DNA from: DATBLE01 sp046732255
GTDB taxonomy: Bacteria > Actinomycetota > Thermoleophilia > Gaiellales > Gaiellaceae
Reading direction: 5' to 3'
Assembly: GCA_046732255.1 (NCBI GenBank)
Contig: JBKPMR010000062.1
Span: 51,127-115,126 of the forward strand
Length of the DNA: 64,000 bases
Part shown: positions 42,536-51,328 of the stretch, piece after piece
Layout of the letters: every line of letters begins with the position of its first letter
Numbering within the stretch: position 1 is the first letter of the stretch
Notes under the pieces: model-generated
Seen by the model: the letters and a program-made list of their open reading frames with translations, nothing else
Database searches by the model: none
Told to the model about the DNA's origin: nothing
Program-made: the position numbers and the translations under genes

Positions 42536-43798
42536 GTGGGCGCTCCTGACAAGGTTCAGCCGGTTCGCGAGCCCCGCGTTCGCACCCGCATCGCGGAGCT
42601 GCGCGTCTCGGTGGCCCGAGGCCCGGCGCTCGGCATCTTCCTCTGGAGCCGGGCGGCGATCTGGGCGGGCGCGCTCTTCGCCTGGCTCGTCTTCGAGCCC
42701 AACCGCCATCCGAACGTCGCGCACTGGGACGACCCCGCGCTGACGCGCGATCTCGGCTGGGTGACGGACGTCTGGGCGCGCTGGGACAGCGTGTGGTTCC
42801 TGCGCATCGCCGAGCACGGGTACGGAGCTGCTCAGCACGCGGCCACGGCCTTCTATCCCCTCTACCCCCTCACGCTCGCCGGCGTCGGCCGGGCGTTCGG
42901 GGGGCACTACGTGGTCGCCGGGATCGTGATCTCTCTCGCCGCGGCGCTTGCGGCGTTCCACCTGCTCCACCGGTTGACGGAGGCGCGGCTCGGAGCCGAA
43001 GGCGCCCGCCGCGCGGTGCTCTACCTCGCCGTGTACCCGATGGCACTGTTCCTCGGCGCCGTGTACTCCGAGTCCGTGTTCCTCGCGCTCGCGATCGGCG
43101 CCTTCCTGCTCGGGGAACGGAGGCACTGGTTCGGCGCAGGAGTCGCGACCGGGATGGCGATGCTGACCCGGATCGCCGGCGTCGCGCTCCTGCCCGCCTT
43201 GGCGGTGATGGCCTGGCGGCAGCCCGAGCGGTGGAGAGCGCTCCTTCGCCTCTGCGTCGCCCCGCTGATCTTCGCCGCCTATCCGCTCTACCTCGGCATC
43301 GACCAGGGCGACGCGTTCGCGTTCACCCGATCGCAGGGGTTCTGGAACCGGCATCTCTCGCACGCCGGCCCATTCGGCGGGATCTGGGACGGGCTACGGT
43401 CGGCCTGGGCCGGGGTTGAGCAGCTCGCCTCCGGCTCGCACACGCACGTCTACTGGACGCCGGTCCGGGATACCGATCCGATGCGGGCGGCGGCGGTCAA
43501 CCTCGAGGCCTTTGCGTTCCTCGTCCTGCTGGTCGCGCTGACCGTGCTCGCGTGGCGGCGCTTCGGCGCGCCGTACGGGCTCTTCTGCGCGGTCAGCCTG
43601 GCGATCCCGCTGAGCGCACCGAGCACGCGCTGGCCGCTGCTGTCGATGCCGCGGTTCGGCCTCGTGCTGTTCCCGTGCTTCATGGCGCTCGCCGTGATCG
43701 GCGGACGGCCGAGGGTGCACACCGCGATCCTCGTCGTCAGCTCGATCATGCTCGGCGTAGCCGTAACCCAATGGGCGCTGTGGCAATGGGTCGCGTAG
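42536..43798 (+). CDS. PIG-V-like GT-C mannosyltransferase
   Basis: 420 residues from GTG 42536, about ten helices. WARWDSVWFLRIAEHGYG and TAFYPLYPLTL are the PIG-V (GPI mannosyltransferase 2) signature: WDxxxFLxIAxxGY plus FxPLYP. LAVYPMALFLGAVYSESVFLALAIGAF and later CVAPLIFAAYPLYL match the family core. It probably transfers mannose from a polyprenol donor to an outer-surface acceptor. Its stop lies inside the next gene. Confidence 0.82.
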   Translation: MGAPDKVQPVREPRVRTRIAELRVSVARGPALGIFLWSRAAIWAGALFAWLVFEPNRHPNVAHWDDPALTRDLGWVTDVWARWDSVWFLRIAEHGYGAAQHAATAFYPLYPLTLAGVGRAFGGHYVVAGIVISLAAALAAFHLLHRLTEARLGAEGARRAVLYLAVYPMALFLGAVYSESVFLALAIGAFLLGERRHWFGAGVATGMAMLTRIAGVALLPALAVMAWRQPERWRALLRLCVAPLIFAAYPLYLGIDQGDAFAFTRSQGFWNRHLSHAGPFGGIWDGLRSAWAGVEQLASGSHTHVYWTPVRDTDPMRAAAVNLEAFAFLVLLVALTVLAWRRFGAPYGLFCAVSLAIPLSAPSTRWPLLSMPRFGLVLFPCFMALAVIGGRPRVHTAILVVSSIMLGVAVTQWALWQWVA

Positions 43799-44634
43799 CG
43801 GCGGTCCTCTGCGTGGGAGCACTGCTGCTGGGGGCGAGCGCCTGCGGCGAGCGGTCGGAGCCGACGGGCGCCGACGCGCGGCTCTACCCGGTGACGATCA
43901 CCACCGGTGACCGGCCGATCACGATCTCGAAGCCTGCCCGCCGGATCGCCGTGCTCGACGCGACGTCGGAGCAGCTCGTGCGCGGGCTCGGGGCCGGGAG
44001 TCGGATCGTCGCAGCCGCCCCGTCCATCGCCCTCGAGGCTCTGCGGAGGGCGAAGCCCGACCTCATCGTCGCCTCCGACAGCGTCAACGAGCGCGACCTC
44101 TCACGGGTCGCAGCGGCCACGCACGCGGACGTCTACCTCGCACCGGGGGACTCGATCAGACAGGTCGAGCGCGCGGTCACGCAGCTCGGCCTGCTCACCG
44201 GGACGCCCGTAGGGGCCCGGAAGCTCGTGCGCACGATCGAGCGCAAGCGGCGTGCCGTGGATGCCGCACTCGCCACGGCGCCGATCGTGGACGTCTTCGT
44301 CGACACCGGATTGATGACCACGCCTCCGGACCAGTCGCTGATCGGCGACGTCATCCGGGAGGCGCGGGCCCGGAACGTGGCCGGCGACGCCGCGGAAGCA
44401 GGGCCCGTCGACCCGGCGGAGCTCGCCCGCCTCGACCCTGACGTCTATGCGGTCACCTCGGACACGAAGACGACGCTCGCCGATCTGCGCAAGAACCCCC
44501 AGACTCGCCGCCTGCGAGCCGTCCGCCAGGGCCGGTTCGTCGTCCTCGACTCGGACCTGCTCGTCCCCGGCCCGCAGATCGGCGAGGGGCTCGACCAGGT
44601 CGCCCGCCTGCTCCATCCGGATGCGTTTCGCTGA
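43786..44634 (+). CDS. Periplasmic-binding-protein-like lipoprotein (TroA/BtuF fold)
   Basis: 282 residues from ATG 43786 (ATG 43771 and GTG 43780 are alternatives). Signal peptide with LLLGASAC as probable lipobox. The mature part has the helical-backbone fold of cobalamin/siderophore binding proteins: PARRIAVLDATSEQLVRGLGAGSRIV, KPDLIVASDSVNERDL and the long middle helix with RKLVRTIERKRRAVDAAL. No ABC permease or ATPase is beside it, so the ligand and transporter are unknown. Confidence 0.78.
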   Translation: MGRVAAVLCVGALLLGASACGERSEPTGADARLYPVTITTGDRPITISKPARRIAVLDATSEQLVRGLGAGSRIVAAAPSIALEALRRAKPDLIVASDSVNERDLSRVAAATHADVYLAPGDSIRQVERAVTQLGLLTGTPVGARKLVRTIERKRRAVDAALATAPIVDVFVDTGLMTTPPDQSLIGDVIREARARNVAGDAAEAGPVDPAELARLDPDVYAVTSDTKTTLADLRKNPQTRRLRAVRQGRFVVLDSDLLVPGPQIGEGLDQVARLLHPDAFR

Positions 44635-45253
44635 CCTCGACGCGGTCACCGTCGACGGCTACGGAACGCTGCTCACGCTCGTCGATCCGGTGCCGAGCCT
44701 GACCCGCTCGCTCGCGGAACGCGGGGTCGCGCGCGAGCCGGCGCTCGTCCGTGACGCGTTCGCCGCCGAAGTCGCCTACTACCGTCCCGAGGCCCTCCGC
44801 GGGCGGGACGCCCAGACGCTGGCCGTCCTTCGTTGCGACTGCACCGGCGTCTTCCTTCGCGCAGCAGAAGCGGAGCTCGAGCCGGAGTCGTTCGTCGACG
44901 CGTTCATGGCCGCGATCCGGTTCGAAGCGGTCCCGGGGGCGGTCGAGACGCTCGCGGCACTGCGCGCCCGAGGGCTCGAGCTCGCGGTCGTCTCGAACTG
45001 GGACATCGGGCTTGCCGACCACGTGGAGCGGCTCGGCGCCGGTGGACTCTTCTCGGCCGTCGTGACGAGCGCCGAGGCGGAAGCGGCAAAGCCCGATCCG
45101 GCCGCCTTCCTGATCGCCCTGGAGCGGATCGGCGTGCACCCTCGACGGGCGCTGCACGTCGGCGACGAAGACGAGGACGAGCAAGGCGCCGCACGAGCCG
45201 GGATGAAGTTCGCGGCCGCCCCGCTGGCGACGGCGTTCGAAGGTTGGACGTAA
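44621..45253 (+). CDS. HAD-superfamily hydrolase (subfamily IA)
   Basis: 210 residues from ATG 44621, 14 bases before the previous stop. Motif I is VTVDGYGTLL (nucleophile Asp, Tyr at +2 as in dehalogenase-like members), motif II VVSNWD, motif III K in EAAKPDPAAF, motif IV HVGDEDEDE. Phosphatase or dehalogenase activity on a small substrate is likely; which one is not evident. Confidence 0.83.
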   Translation: MRFADLDAVTVDGYGTLLTLVDPVPSLTRSLAERGVAREPALVRDAFAAEVAYYRPEALRGRDAQTLAVLRCDCTGVFLRAAEAELEPESFVDAFMAAIRFEAVPGAVETLAALRARGLELAVVSNWDIGLADHVERLGAGGLFSAVVTSAEAEAAKPDPAAFLIALERIGVHPRRALHVGDEDEDEQGAARAGMKFAAAPLATAFEGWT

Positions 45254-45262
45254 GCCCTGCTC

Positions 45263-45919
45263 GTGCCGCTCCGCCGCAACAAGCTGACCGCGTGGGCGAT
45301 CCTCGTGTCGTTCCTGGCCCTGCTCGGCTACGCGAGCCGGCTGTCGGGCGGGAAGCCGCCGAAGGACGCCGCCTACCTGTACTCGACCGCGGCGTCGGGT
45401 CTCGTCCAGTACGCGATCATCCTCGGCGTCGTCCTGCTGATCGCCCGGCCGGACTGGTCGCTGCTCGCGCTCCGCCGCCCGCGCGATTGGGGACGCACGG
45501 TGACCGGTGTGTTGATCGTCTTCGCCGCCGTCTACGCCGCCAGCGCGATCGTCTCGGAGTTCAGCGACCCCGGACGTGAGCAGGGGCTCACGCCGCAGGG
45601 GTGGGATTCGAGCCGTGCGGTGCCGTTCGCGGTCAATTTCGTCGTCTTCGTCGCGATAGCGCCTGTGGTCGAGGAGTTGACCTTCCGCGGCCTTGGCTAC
45701 TCGTTGCTCGCGCCGCTCGGACGCCTCACGGCGATTCTCTGGGTCGGGCTGACGTTCGGCCTCGCGCACGGCCTGCTCGAAGGGCTGCCGATCCTGATCG
45801 TGTTCGGCGGCGCGCTCGCCTGGCTCCGCGACCGCTCCGACAGCGTGTATCCGGGAATGGCCGTCCACGCGACCTTCAACGCGGTCGCGCTGATCGCAGC
45901 CGTCACGGGAGTAGCCTGA
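45263..45919 (+). CDS. CPBP-family intramembrane metalloprotease
   Basis: 218 residues, six or so helices, GTG start. Motif 1 EELTFRG in APVVEELTFRGLGYSLL, motif 2 FGLAHGLLEG and motif 3 HATFNA supply the Glu and His residues of the CAAX protease/bacteriocin-processing group. It could process membrane-bound peptides or prenylated proteins. Confidence 0.87.
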   Translation: MPLRRNKLTAWAILVSFLALLGYASRLSGGKPPKDAAYLYSTAASGLVQYAIILGVVLLIARPDWSLLALRRPRDWGRTVTGVLIVFAAVYAASAIVSEFSDPGREQGLTPQGWDSSRAVPFAVNFVVFVAIAPVVEELTFRGLGYSLLAPLGRLTAILWVGLTFGLAHGLLEGLPILIVFGGALAWLRDRSDSVYPGMAVHATFNAVALIAAVTGVA

Positions 45920-45941
45920 GCCATCACTATGCTTCTCGGCC

Positions 45942-47090
45942 GTGCGCCGTGCCCTCCCCCTGGCTCTGCTGCTGCTCGTCTGGCCGGCCCCGACGCTCGC
46001 GACGAACACCCCGGCCCCCGTGCTGACCTTGAAGGGGCCGGCCGCGACCACCTACCTCCACGCGGTCGACTTCGCCGGCCACATCAGCCCCGCCGTGCCC
46101 GACGCCCGCGTGCGGCTGATGCGGGGCTCGACGATGGTGACTGCGACCCGGACCCGCGCCGACGGCAGCTTCCGCTTCAAGGTCCGGCTCGCCAACCCGG
46201 GCCCCTTCCGCGCCGCATGGCTGACGGCCACGTCGAACGGCGTGACGGTCCGGATTCACCCGTCGCTGCACGCGGCCCTGGTCGGCAGCCGCGTCGCCGG
46301 CGCGCCGCTCAAGCTTGCCGCCCGCCTCGATCCGGTCGAGGCCGGCCGGGTGCGCGTCCAGGTGATCCGTAGCGGACGGGTCGGCTACGACCGGAGCTTC
46401 GCCGGCGGTGCGCGGGTGGCGCTCGGCACCCGCGACATCGGCACCGTGCGCATCCGCCTGACTACGCTGCCCCGCCCCGGTTACGACCAGGTCAGCCGCG
46501 AGCTGACGGCCACCCTCCGACCGCCCAACCTCTCGATCGGCATGACCAGCCCTGCCGTGACGGAGCTGGCCCACCGGCTCGCCGCGCTCCACTATGCCGT
46601 CCCGTCGTTCTCGTCGACGTTCGGGAACGACTTCGTCCAGAGCGTCTACGCCTTCCAGAAGGTTCAGGGTCTCGACCGCACCGGCTCGGTCGACGCCTCC
46701 CTCTGGACGAAGCTCGACGACCCGCGGATCCCGACCCCGAGGTACAGCGAGCCGGCCGACCACATCGAGGTCGACAAGACGCACCAGGTGCTCTACATCG
46801 TCCGCGGCGGCAAGATCGCGCTGATCTCGCCGGTCTCGACGGCCGGTATCGCCGGGTACTACACGCCGGAGGGGCGGTTCGCGATCTACCGGAAGGTGAC
46901 CGGGTACGACCCGAGCCCGCTCGGCGTGCTGCTCGACCCGATGTACTTCGTCGGCGGCTACGCGATCCACGGCAACCCGTCGGTGCCGCCGTACCCGGCC
47001 TCCCACGGCTGCGTCCGTGTCCCGAACTTCGTGATCTACCGCCTGTTCGGCTCCGAGCCGTACGGCGAAACGGTCCACGTCTACTCGTAG
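45942..47090 (+). CDS. L,D-transpeptidase with peptidoglycan-binding domain
   Basis: 382 residues. Signal peptide (1-20), two beta-rich repeats (about 25-190) resembling immunoglobulin-like modules, a PG-binding domain (about 195-252, SPAVTELAHRLAALHYAV), then YkuD domain with GGYAIHGNPS and the catalytic SHGCVRVP (Cys near 357). It makes 3-3 crosslinks in peptidoglycan or anchors proteins. Together with PBP1A it shows both crosslinking routes. Confidence 0.9.
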   Translation: MRRALPLALLLLVWPAPTLATNTPAPVLTLKGPAATTYLHAVDFAGHISPAVPDARVRLMRGSTMVTATRTRADGSFRFKVRLANPGPFRAAWLTATSNGVTVRIHPSLHAALVGSRVAGAPLKLAARLDPVEAGRVRVQVIRSGRVGYDRSFAGGARVALGTRDIGTVRIRLTTLPRPGYDQVSRELTATLRPPNLSIGMTSPAVTELAHRLAALHYAVPSFSSTFGNDFVQSVYAFQKVQGLDRTGSVDASLWTKLDDPRIPTPRYSEPADHIEVDKTHQVLYIVRGGKIALISPVSTAGIAGYYTPEGRFAIYRKVTGYDPSPLGVLLDPMYFVGGYAIHGNPSVPPYPASHGCVRVPNFVIYRLFGSEPYGETVHVYS

Positions 47091-47094
47091 TAGC

Positions 47095-47195
47095 ACGGGG
47101 GAACCCCATGGTTCTGCCGAGCTGCGCGCGAGCAGGGCGCCGGCTGCGCAATGACCAACACCGACGCATTCGGCTTTCCCCCGTGGCCCCCTCCT
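47095..47195 (+). repeat. Degenerate copy of the two-hairpin repeat
   Basis: Directly after the transpeptidase stop (TAG ends at 47090) come CACGGGGGAA and, 70 bases later, TTTCCCCCGTGGCCCCCTCC, the arms and downstream C-run of the repeat hairpin, but with an enlarged loop and no CGCTCGCC start or CATG palindrome. Probably a decayed or split copy. Confidence 0.5.
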
Positions 47196-47271
47196 TCTCT
47201 CTGCCGAAGTGGTTCGTGCGCTCCGGCGAGAGCGCGGTCTCGCCTCCGCGCCCATAGGGTCCGGCTCACAG

Positions 47272-47739
47272 ATGCCGAAGAAGCTCGTCGCACTTCTCGT
47301 CGTTGTGCTTCTGATCGGGACAGGCGTGGTCTGGACGCAGGTCGTCCAAGGAGGTTCCAAGCAGCTCGCCTGGGACGACGTCACCGCGCAGATGCCGGAC
47401 GTGCTTTGGCCGAAATCGGTCACGCGCTCGTTCTGGAAGCGCCGCCAGATCGTCCGTTACCTGGCTCGAACCTTCCCGCAGGGACCGCCGAGGGTGCCGC
47501 CTTTCGACTTCGCGCATCGCCGGCTGATCCTCGTCGCCGCCGGCCCGCGTTCGAGCACGGGCTACCGCGTCCAGATCCTCCGAGTGACCGAGCGGAGGAG
47601 CACGATCGACGTCCTCGCCCGCGAGCTCACGCCGTCACTCGGCGATCACACGACCGCTCGGCTGACCTCGCCGTATCGCCTGATCGCGATTCCGGCAACG
47701 TCGAAGCGCGTTTACGTACAGTGGCAGGGCCGACCATGA
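47272..47739 (+). CDS. PrcB C-terminal-domain-like lipoprotein or anchored protein
   Basis: 155 residues from ATG 47272. N-terminal helix (about 5-24) as signal or anchor without a Cys lipobox. The rear half, LILVAAGPRSSTGYRVQILRVTER followed by LTSPYRLIAIPATSKRVYVQW, has the pattern of the PrcB C-terminal domain (G-x-R-x-T/S-x-GY, then PY-x-x-IxIP). The family associates with outer proteases and lipoproteins. The ATGA overlap with the chorismate mutase gene is probably only local. Confidence 0.65.
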   Translation: MPKKLVALLVVVLLIGTGVVWTQVVQGGSKQLAWDDVTAQMPDVLWPKSVTRSFWKRRQIVRYLARTFPQGPPRVPPFDFAHRRLILVAAGPRSSTGYRVQILRVTERRSTIDVLARELTPSLGDHTTARLTSPYRLIAIPATSKRVYVQWQGRP

Positions 47740-48011
47740 GCACCGCTGACGACCCCGGATTGCGCGAGTTCCGCGAGCAGATCTCCGACACCGACCGGGC
47801 GATCCTGGACGCGGTCAACACGCGACTCGAGCTCGTCGCCGGGATCAAGGCCTACAAGGACTCGCACGGGATCGCCTTCCTCGATCCCGAGCGAGAGCGG
47901 TCGATGCTTCAGGATTTGACCCGTGCCAATCGGGGTCCCCTCTCCGCCGAGGGCCTGCACGAGCTGTTCGGAACCATCCTCGACCTCACGAAGCGCGAGG
48001 TCGCGGGCTAA
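47736..48011 (+). CDS. Chorismate mutase (AroQ type)
   Basis: 91 residues, all helical. LREFREQISDTDRAILDAVNTRLELVAGIKAYKDSHG and DPERERSMLQDLTR show the AroQ catalytic residues (Arg in LxxxR, Lys in GIKAYK, Arg in DPERE). It converts chorismate to prephenate for Phe and Tyr. Its stop shares CTAA with that of the convergent bifunctional nuclease gene. Confidence 0.85.
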   Translation: MSTADDPGLREFREQISDTDRAILDAVNTRLELVAGIKAYKDSHGIAFLDPERERSMLQDLTRANRGPLSAEGLHELFGTILDLTKREVAG

Positions 48012-48511
48012 CCGTCCTCTTCTTCGCCTTCCACGGCGAACTCGTCGGGAGTGACCTGGTCGAGGAACTTGCGGAACTCGTCCACGATCTCCTCCTCGTT
48101 GACCTCTTCGCCCTCGAACTCGATCGCCGACTCCTCGATCACCCGGTCGTCGGCGAAGATCGGCGCCTCCGCCCGGACGGCGAGCGCGATCGCGTCGGAC
48201 GGGCGCGAATCGACCTCGATCTCCGACCCGTCCTGCTGGATCGTGATGCTCGCGTAGAACGTGTTGTCCCGGAGCTCGGTGACCGTGATCCGCGTCACCC
48301 GGGCCTCGAGCTCGGCCAGCATCGACGTGACGAGGTCATGCGTCAGCGGCCGGGGCGTGGTCGCGCCCTGCAGCTTCATCAGGATCGCAGCCGCCTCCGA
48401 GTGACCGATCCAGATCGGAAGGAACTTGTTCCCGTCCGCGGTCTTGAGGAGCACGATCGGCTGCTTGCCGACGATGTCGAAGCTGACGCCGTAGATGTGC
48501 ATCTCGTGCAT
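48008..48511 (-). CDS. Bifunctional nuclease domain protein (BFN/DUF151)
   Basis: 167 residues from ATG 48511. MHIYGVSFDIVGKQPIVLLKTADGNKFLPIWIGHSEAAAI with RPLTHDLV and SRPSDAIALAVRAEAPIF are the family pattern. Some members have RNase and DNase activity in plants; bacterial function is unsettled. The C-terminal 25 residues are acidic. Common in Actinobacteria near origin regions. Confidence 0.87.
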   Translation of the reverse strand: MHEMHIYGVSFDIVGKQPIVLLKTADGNKFLPIWIGHSEAAAILMKLQGATTPRPLTHDLVTSMLAELEARVTRITVTELRDNTFYASITIQQDGSEIEVDSRPSDAIALAVRAEAPIFADDRVIEESAIEFEGEEVNEEEIVDEFRKFLDQVTPDEFAVEGEEEDG

Positions 48512-48608
48512 CGACCCGAAGCCTCGACCTGATCTTAGCCCAGCCCCCTGGGCGGCAAGCGACCCCAACCTCCGTCCCACCCTGCCGCCCGATGCATAGG
48601 GTTCCGGG

Positions 48609-49454
48609 GTGAGCGACGTGCGGATCGGGCTGAAGCTGGCCCCGCAGTTCACGACCGTGGACGAGATGCGCGAGGTCTGGCGGATCGCCGACGAAGCCGG
48701 CTTCGACCATTGCTGGAACTTCGACCACTTCGCGTCCATCGGCGCACGCGGCAACCTTGGCGACGTCTTCGAGGGGTGGACGCTGCTCGGTGCGATGGCA
48801 GAGGCGACGAGCCGGGTGCGGATCGGCTGCATGGTCACCGGCAACACGTACCGCCACCCCGCGGTGCTCGCCAAGATGGCGGTGACCGTCGACCACCTCT
48901 CCGGTGGGCGGCTCGAGTTCGGCCTCGGCGCCGCCTGGGCGGACAACGAGCACACGATGCTCGACCTCGAGTTCGGCACCGCAGGACAGCGGATCGCGCG
49001 GATGGAGGAGGCCGTCCGGATGATCAAGCTCCTCTGGACCGAGGACCGAGCGAGCTTCGACGGCGAGCACTACCGCCTCGTCGACGCGGTCGCCAACCCG
49101 AAGCCGGTCCAAGGGTCGGGCCCGCCGATCTGGATCGGCGGCTCGGGCGAGCGGAAGACGCTCCGTGTCGTCGCGGAGCACGCCGACGTCTGGAACCTCG
49201 CCTCCGGAGAAGTGGAGGAGGCAGTCAGGCTGTCGGGGGTGCTCGACGAGCACTGCGCAGCCGTCGGCCGCGACTCGGCCGCGGTACGCCGCTCCGTCCA
49301 GCTCTTCTACGCCGATGTCGACACGCTGCTCCGAGAGGCGCAGGGTTTCGCCGAGAACGGCTTCCGCGAGCTGATCGTCGGCGTCCGACCAGGGACAGCC
49401 GAGGCCGACGCAACCGCGGTCGCCGAAGCCCTGCCGCAACTGCGAAACCTGTAG
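48609..49454 (+). CDS. LLM class F420-dependent oxidoreductase
   Basis: 281 residues. TIM-barrel luciferase-like pattern: VRIGCMVTGNTYRHPAVLAKMAVTVDHLSGGRLEFGLGAAWADNEH and PPIWIGGSGERKTLRVVAEHADVWN are typical of the actinobacterial F420-dependent branch. It reduces or oxidises an unknown substrate with coenzyme F420. GTG start; followed by tRNA-Ile. Confidence 0.85.
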   Translation: MSDVRIGLKLAPQFTTVDEMREVWRIADEAGFDHCWNFDHFASIGARGNLGDVFEGWTLLGAMAEATSRVRIGCMVTGNTYRHPAVLAKMAVTVDHLSGGRLEFGLGAAWADNEHTMLDLEFGTAGQRIARMEEAVRMIKLLWTEDRASFDGEHYRLVDAVANPKPVQGSGPPIWIGGSGERKTLRVVAEHADVWNLASGEVEEAVRLSGVLDEHCAAVGRDSAAVRRSVQLFYADVDTLLREAQGFAENGFRELIVGVRPGTAEADATAVAEALPQLRNL

Positions 49455-49479
49455 CCCGGCCGCTACACTGCCGCGTCGC

Positions 49480-49553
49480 GGGCGATTAGCTCAGTCGGTT
49501 AGAGCGCCGCTCTGATAAGGCGGAGGTCCGTGGTTCGAATCCACGATCGCCCA
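49480..49553 (+). tRNA. tRNA-Ile (GAT)
   Basis: 74 bases: acceptor GGGCGAT with ATCGCCC, D arm with AGCTCAGTCGGTTAGAGC, anticodon loop CTGATAA giving GAT, T arm CGTGG-TTCGAAT-CCACG. CCA is not encoded (A then tt). A TACACT hexamer at 49463-49468 is a probable -10, the same hexamer as before tRNA-Phe. Confidence 0.95.
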
Positions 49554-49559
49554 TTCTCC

Positions 49560-49666
49560 CGCCGTCGCCCGCTTCGCTTTCCGCTCGGCTCGGCAAGCGC
49601 GCCTTCGGCGCGCGCCTGATGAACGCGAGCCGTTTTTCAGCCGCGTCCGCCATGTCGGCACGCGGC
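49560..49666 (+). repeat. Truncated copy of the two-hairpin repeat
   Basis: The gap between tRNA-Ile and parB holds the CATG near-palindrome (49640-49666) with arms GCCGCGTCCG and its partner carrying a matching A-for-G change (ACGCGGC), so pairing is kept. The GGGGGAAA hairpin is missing; a separate GCGCGCC/GGCGCGC stem (about 49599-49617) lies in its place. Confidence 0.6.
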
Positions 49667-49677
49667 AACGAACGGAT

Positions 49678-50544
49678 CTAGGCGGGCGGCGCGTAACTCT
49701 CCAGCGCCTCGGCGAGCTCTGCCAGCTCGTACTCGTCGGCGAACTGGATCTCTAGCCGGCCGCGAGTCACGCGCACCGGCAGCCGCGTCAGGCGCTCGGC
49801 CGCGACGCGTACGCGTGCGGCCAGAGCCGGATCGACTGCGGCGTTCTTCACGCGCGGCTTCTGCCTCGCACCTGCCCAGCGCGCTCGCTGCTCGGCCGCA
49901 CGAACGGACATGCCGGTCTTGACGATCTCGCGAGCCAACCTGCGTCGGCCCTCCTGGTCGGGGACCGCGAGCACCGCGCGGGCGTGACCCTCGCTGAGCT
50001 CGTCACGCTCGACCAGCGCCAGGACATCATCGGGGAGGTCGAGCAGCCGCATCCGGTTGGACACCGACGGCTTCGACCGGCCGACCCGCTCGGAGACGTC
50101 GCCGAGCGAGAGCCCGAACTCGTCAATCAGCAAGGCGCACGCGCGCGCCTCTTCCACGGGAGAGAGGTTCTCGCGGGCGACGTTCTCGACCAGCGCGAGT
50201 AGGAGCGAGTCGCGGTCGTCGGCATCGCGGACGATTGCCGGCACGGTCGGCAGCCCGGCCTCCCGCGCCGCGCGCCAGCGGCGCTCGCCCGCGATCAACT
50301 CGAACCCGCCGGCGAGCCGCGGCCGGACGACCACAGGCTGGATCACGCCCTGCACTCGGACGGAGTCCGCCAGCCCGTGCGCCGCCTCGACGTCGTGCCG
50401 CTTGCGCGGCTGGCGGGGGTTCGGGTGGATCGTCTCGACGGGAAGGTGCGTCAGGTCCGCCTGCGCCGCGCCGCCGATCAACACTTCGAGGCCGCGCCCG
50501 AGACCTCTACGCTGAGGGTGTGCCTCGTCAGGAACGCTCGACAA
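49678..50544 (-). CDS. parB: Chromosome partitioning protein ParB
   Basis: 288 residues. RRGLGRGLEVLI at the N-terminus, PRQPRKRHDVEAAHGLADSV, GERRWRAAREAG (CTPase/arginine patch GERRxRA), ENVARENLSPVEEARA and a helix-turn-helix with SERVGRSKPSVSNRMRLLDLP. It binds parS and loads condensin at the origin. No clear 16-base parS is noted in the window. Overlaps the parA stop by 17 bases. Confidence 0.94.
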   Translation of the reverse strand: MSSVPDEAHPQRRGLGRGLEVLIGGAAQADLTHLPVETIHPNPRQPRKRHDVEAAHGLADSVRVQGVIQPVVVRPRLAGGFELIAGERRWRAAREAGLPTVPAIVRDADDRDSLLLALVENVARENLSPVEEARACALLIDEFGLSLGDVSERVGRSKPSVSNRMRLLDLPDDVLALVERDELSEGHARAVLAVPDQEGRRRLAREIVKTGMSVRAAEQRARWAGARQKPRVKNAAVDPALAARVRVAAERLTRLPVRVTRGRLEIQFADEYELAELAEALESYAPPA

Positions 50545-51304
50545 GTTCCATCGCCACCTTCCAGTAGGCCTCCGCGCCGGCTGAACGGCGGTCGTAGGCG
50601 ATTGCGGGGAGTCCGTGGCTCGGCGCCTCGGCCAGCCGGACCGATCGTGGCACGGACGTCTTGAAGACCAGCTCGCCGAGATGCCGGCGCAGCTCCTGGT
50701 CGACCTCTGCAGAGAGCCGCGTGCGGCCGTCGACCATGGTCAGCAGGACGCCGGCAATCGCCAGCTGCGGGTTCAGCCGCGCCTTGATGATGTCCACCGA
50801 ACGGAGGAGCTGGGACAGACCTTCGAGGGCGTAGTACTCGGCCTGCACCGGCACCAGCACCCGGTCGGACGCGGCGAGGGCATTGACCGTCAGCGGCCCG
50901 AGCGAGGGCGGGCAGTCGAGGAAGACGAAGGAATAACGGCCGCCCGCACCCGCGAGCGAGTCGGCGAGGAACCGCTCTCCGTCCTCGCGCCGCGCGAGCT
51001 CCACCGCCGCGCCCGCGAGGTCGGACTTCGAAGGGACGAGCCAAAGGTTTTCGAACCGCGTCGGCTTCGCCAGCTCGTCCAGCGGGGCGCCGTCGAGCAG
51101 GTCGTAGCTGGACGTCCCGTTTGCGCGCTCGCCGAGACCCGACGTCGCGTTCGCCTGCGGGTCGAGATCGACGACCAGCGCTCGTTCGCCCGCCTCGGCG
51201 AGGCAGGCGGCGAGATTGACGGCCGTCGTCGTCTTGCCGACCCCGCCCTTCTGGTTCGCAATCGCGTAGACCCGTCCAGGCACCCGACCATTCTTTCGTC
51301 GCAA
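50528..51304 (-). CDS. parA: Chromosome partitioning ATPase ParA
   Basis: 258 residues. Deviant Walker A NQKGGVGKTTTAVNLAACLA, VVDLDPQANATSG, FLDCPPSLGPLTVNAL and PSHGLPAIAYDRRSAGAEAYWKVAMEL are Soj/ParA features. The first ten residues before GRVYAIANQKGG may be non-native; GTG a few codons in is an alternative. Works with ParB in segregation of origins. Confidence 0.94.
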   Translation of the reverse strand: MRRKNGRVPGRVYAIANQKGGVGKTTTAVNLAACLAEAGERALVVDLDPQANATSGLGERANGTSSYDLLDGAPLDELAKPTRFENLWLVPSKSDLAGAAVELARREDGERFLADSLAGAGGRYSFVFLDCPPSLGPLTVNALAASDRVLVPVQAEYYALEGLSQLLRSVDIIKARLNPQLAIAGVLLTMVDGRTRLSAEVDQELRRHLGELVFKTSVPRSVRLAEAPSHGLPAIAYDRRSAGAEAYWKVAMELVERS

Positions 51305-51328
51305 GCGGACGGCCTCCTGGCCTGCGGG

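Noticed and set aside
47091..47271. A short gene between the L,D-transpeptidase and the PrcB-like gene
   Set aside because: Open frames here are short and coincide with a decayed repeat; no ribosome site or family match.
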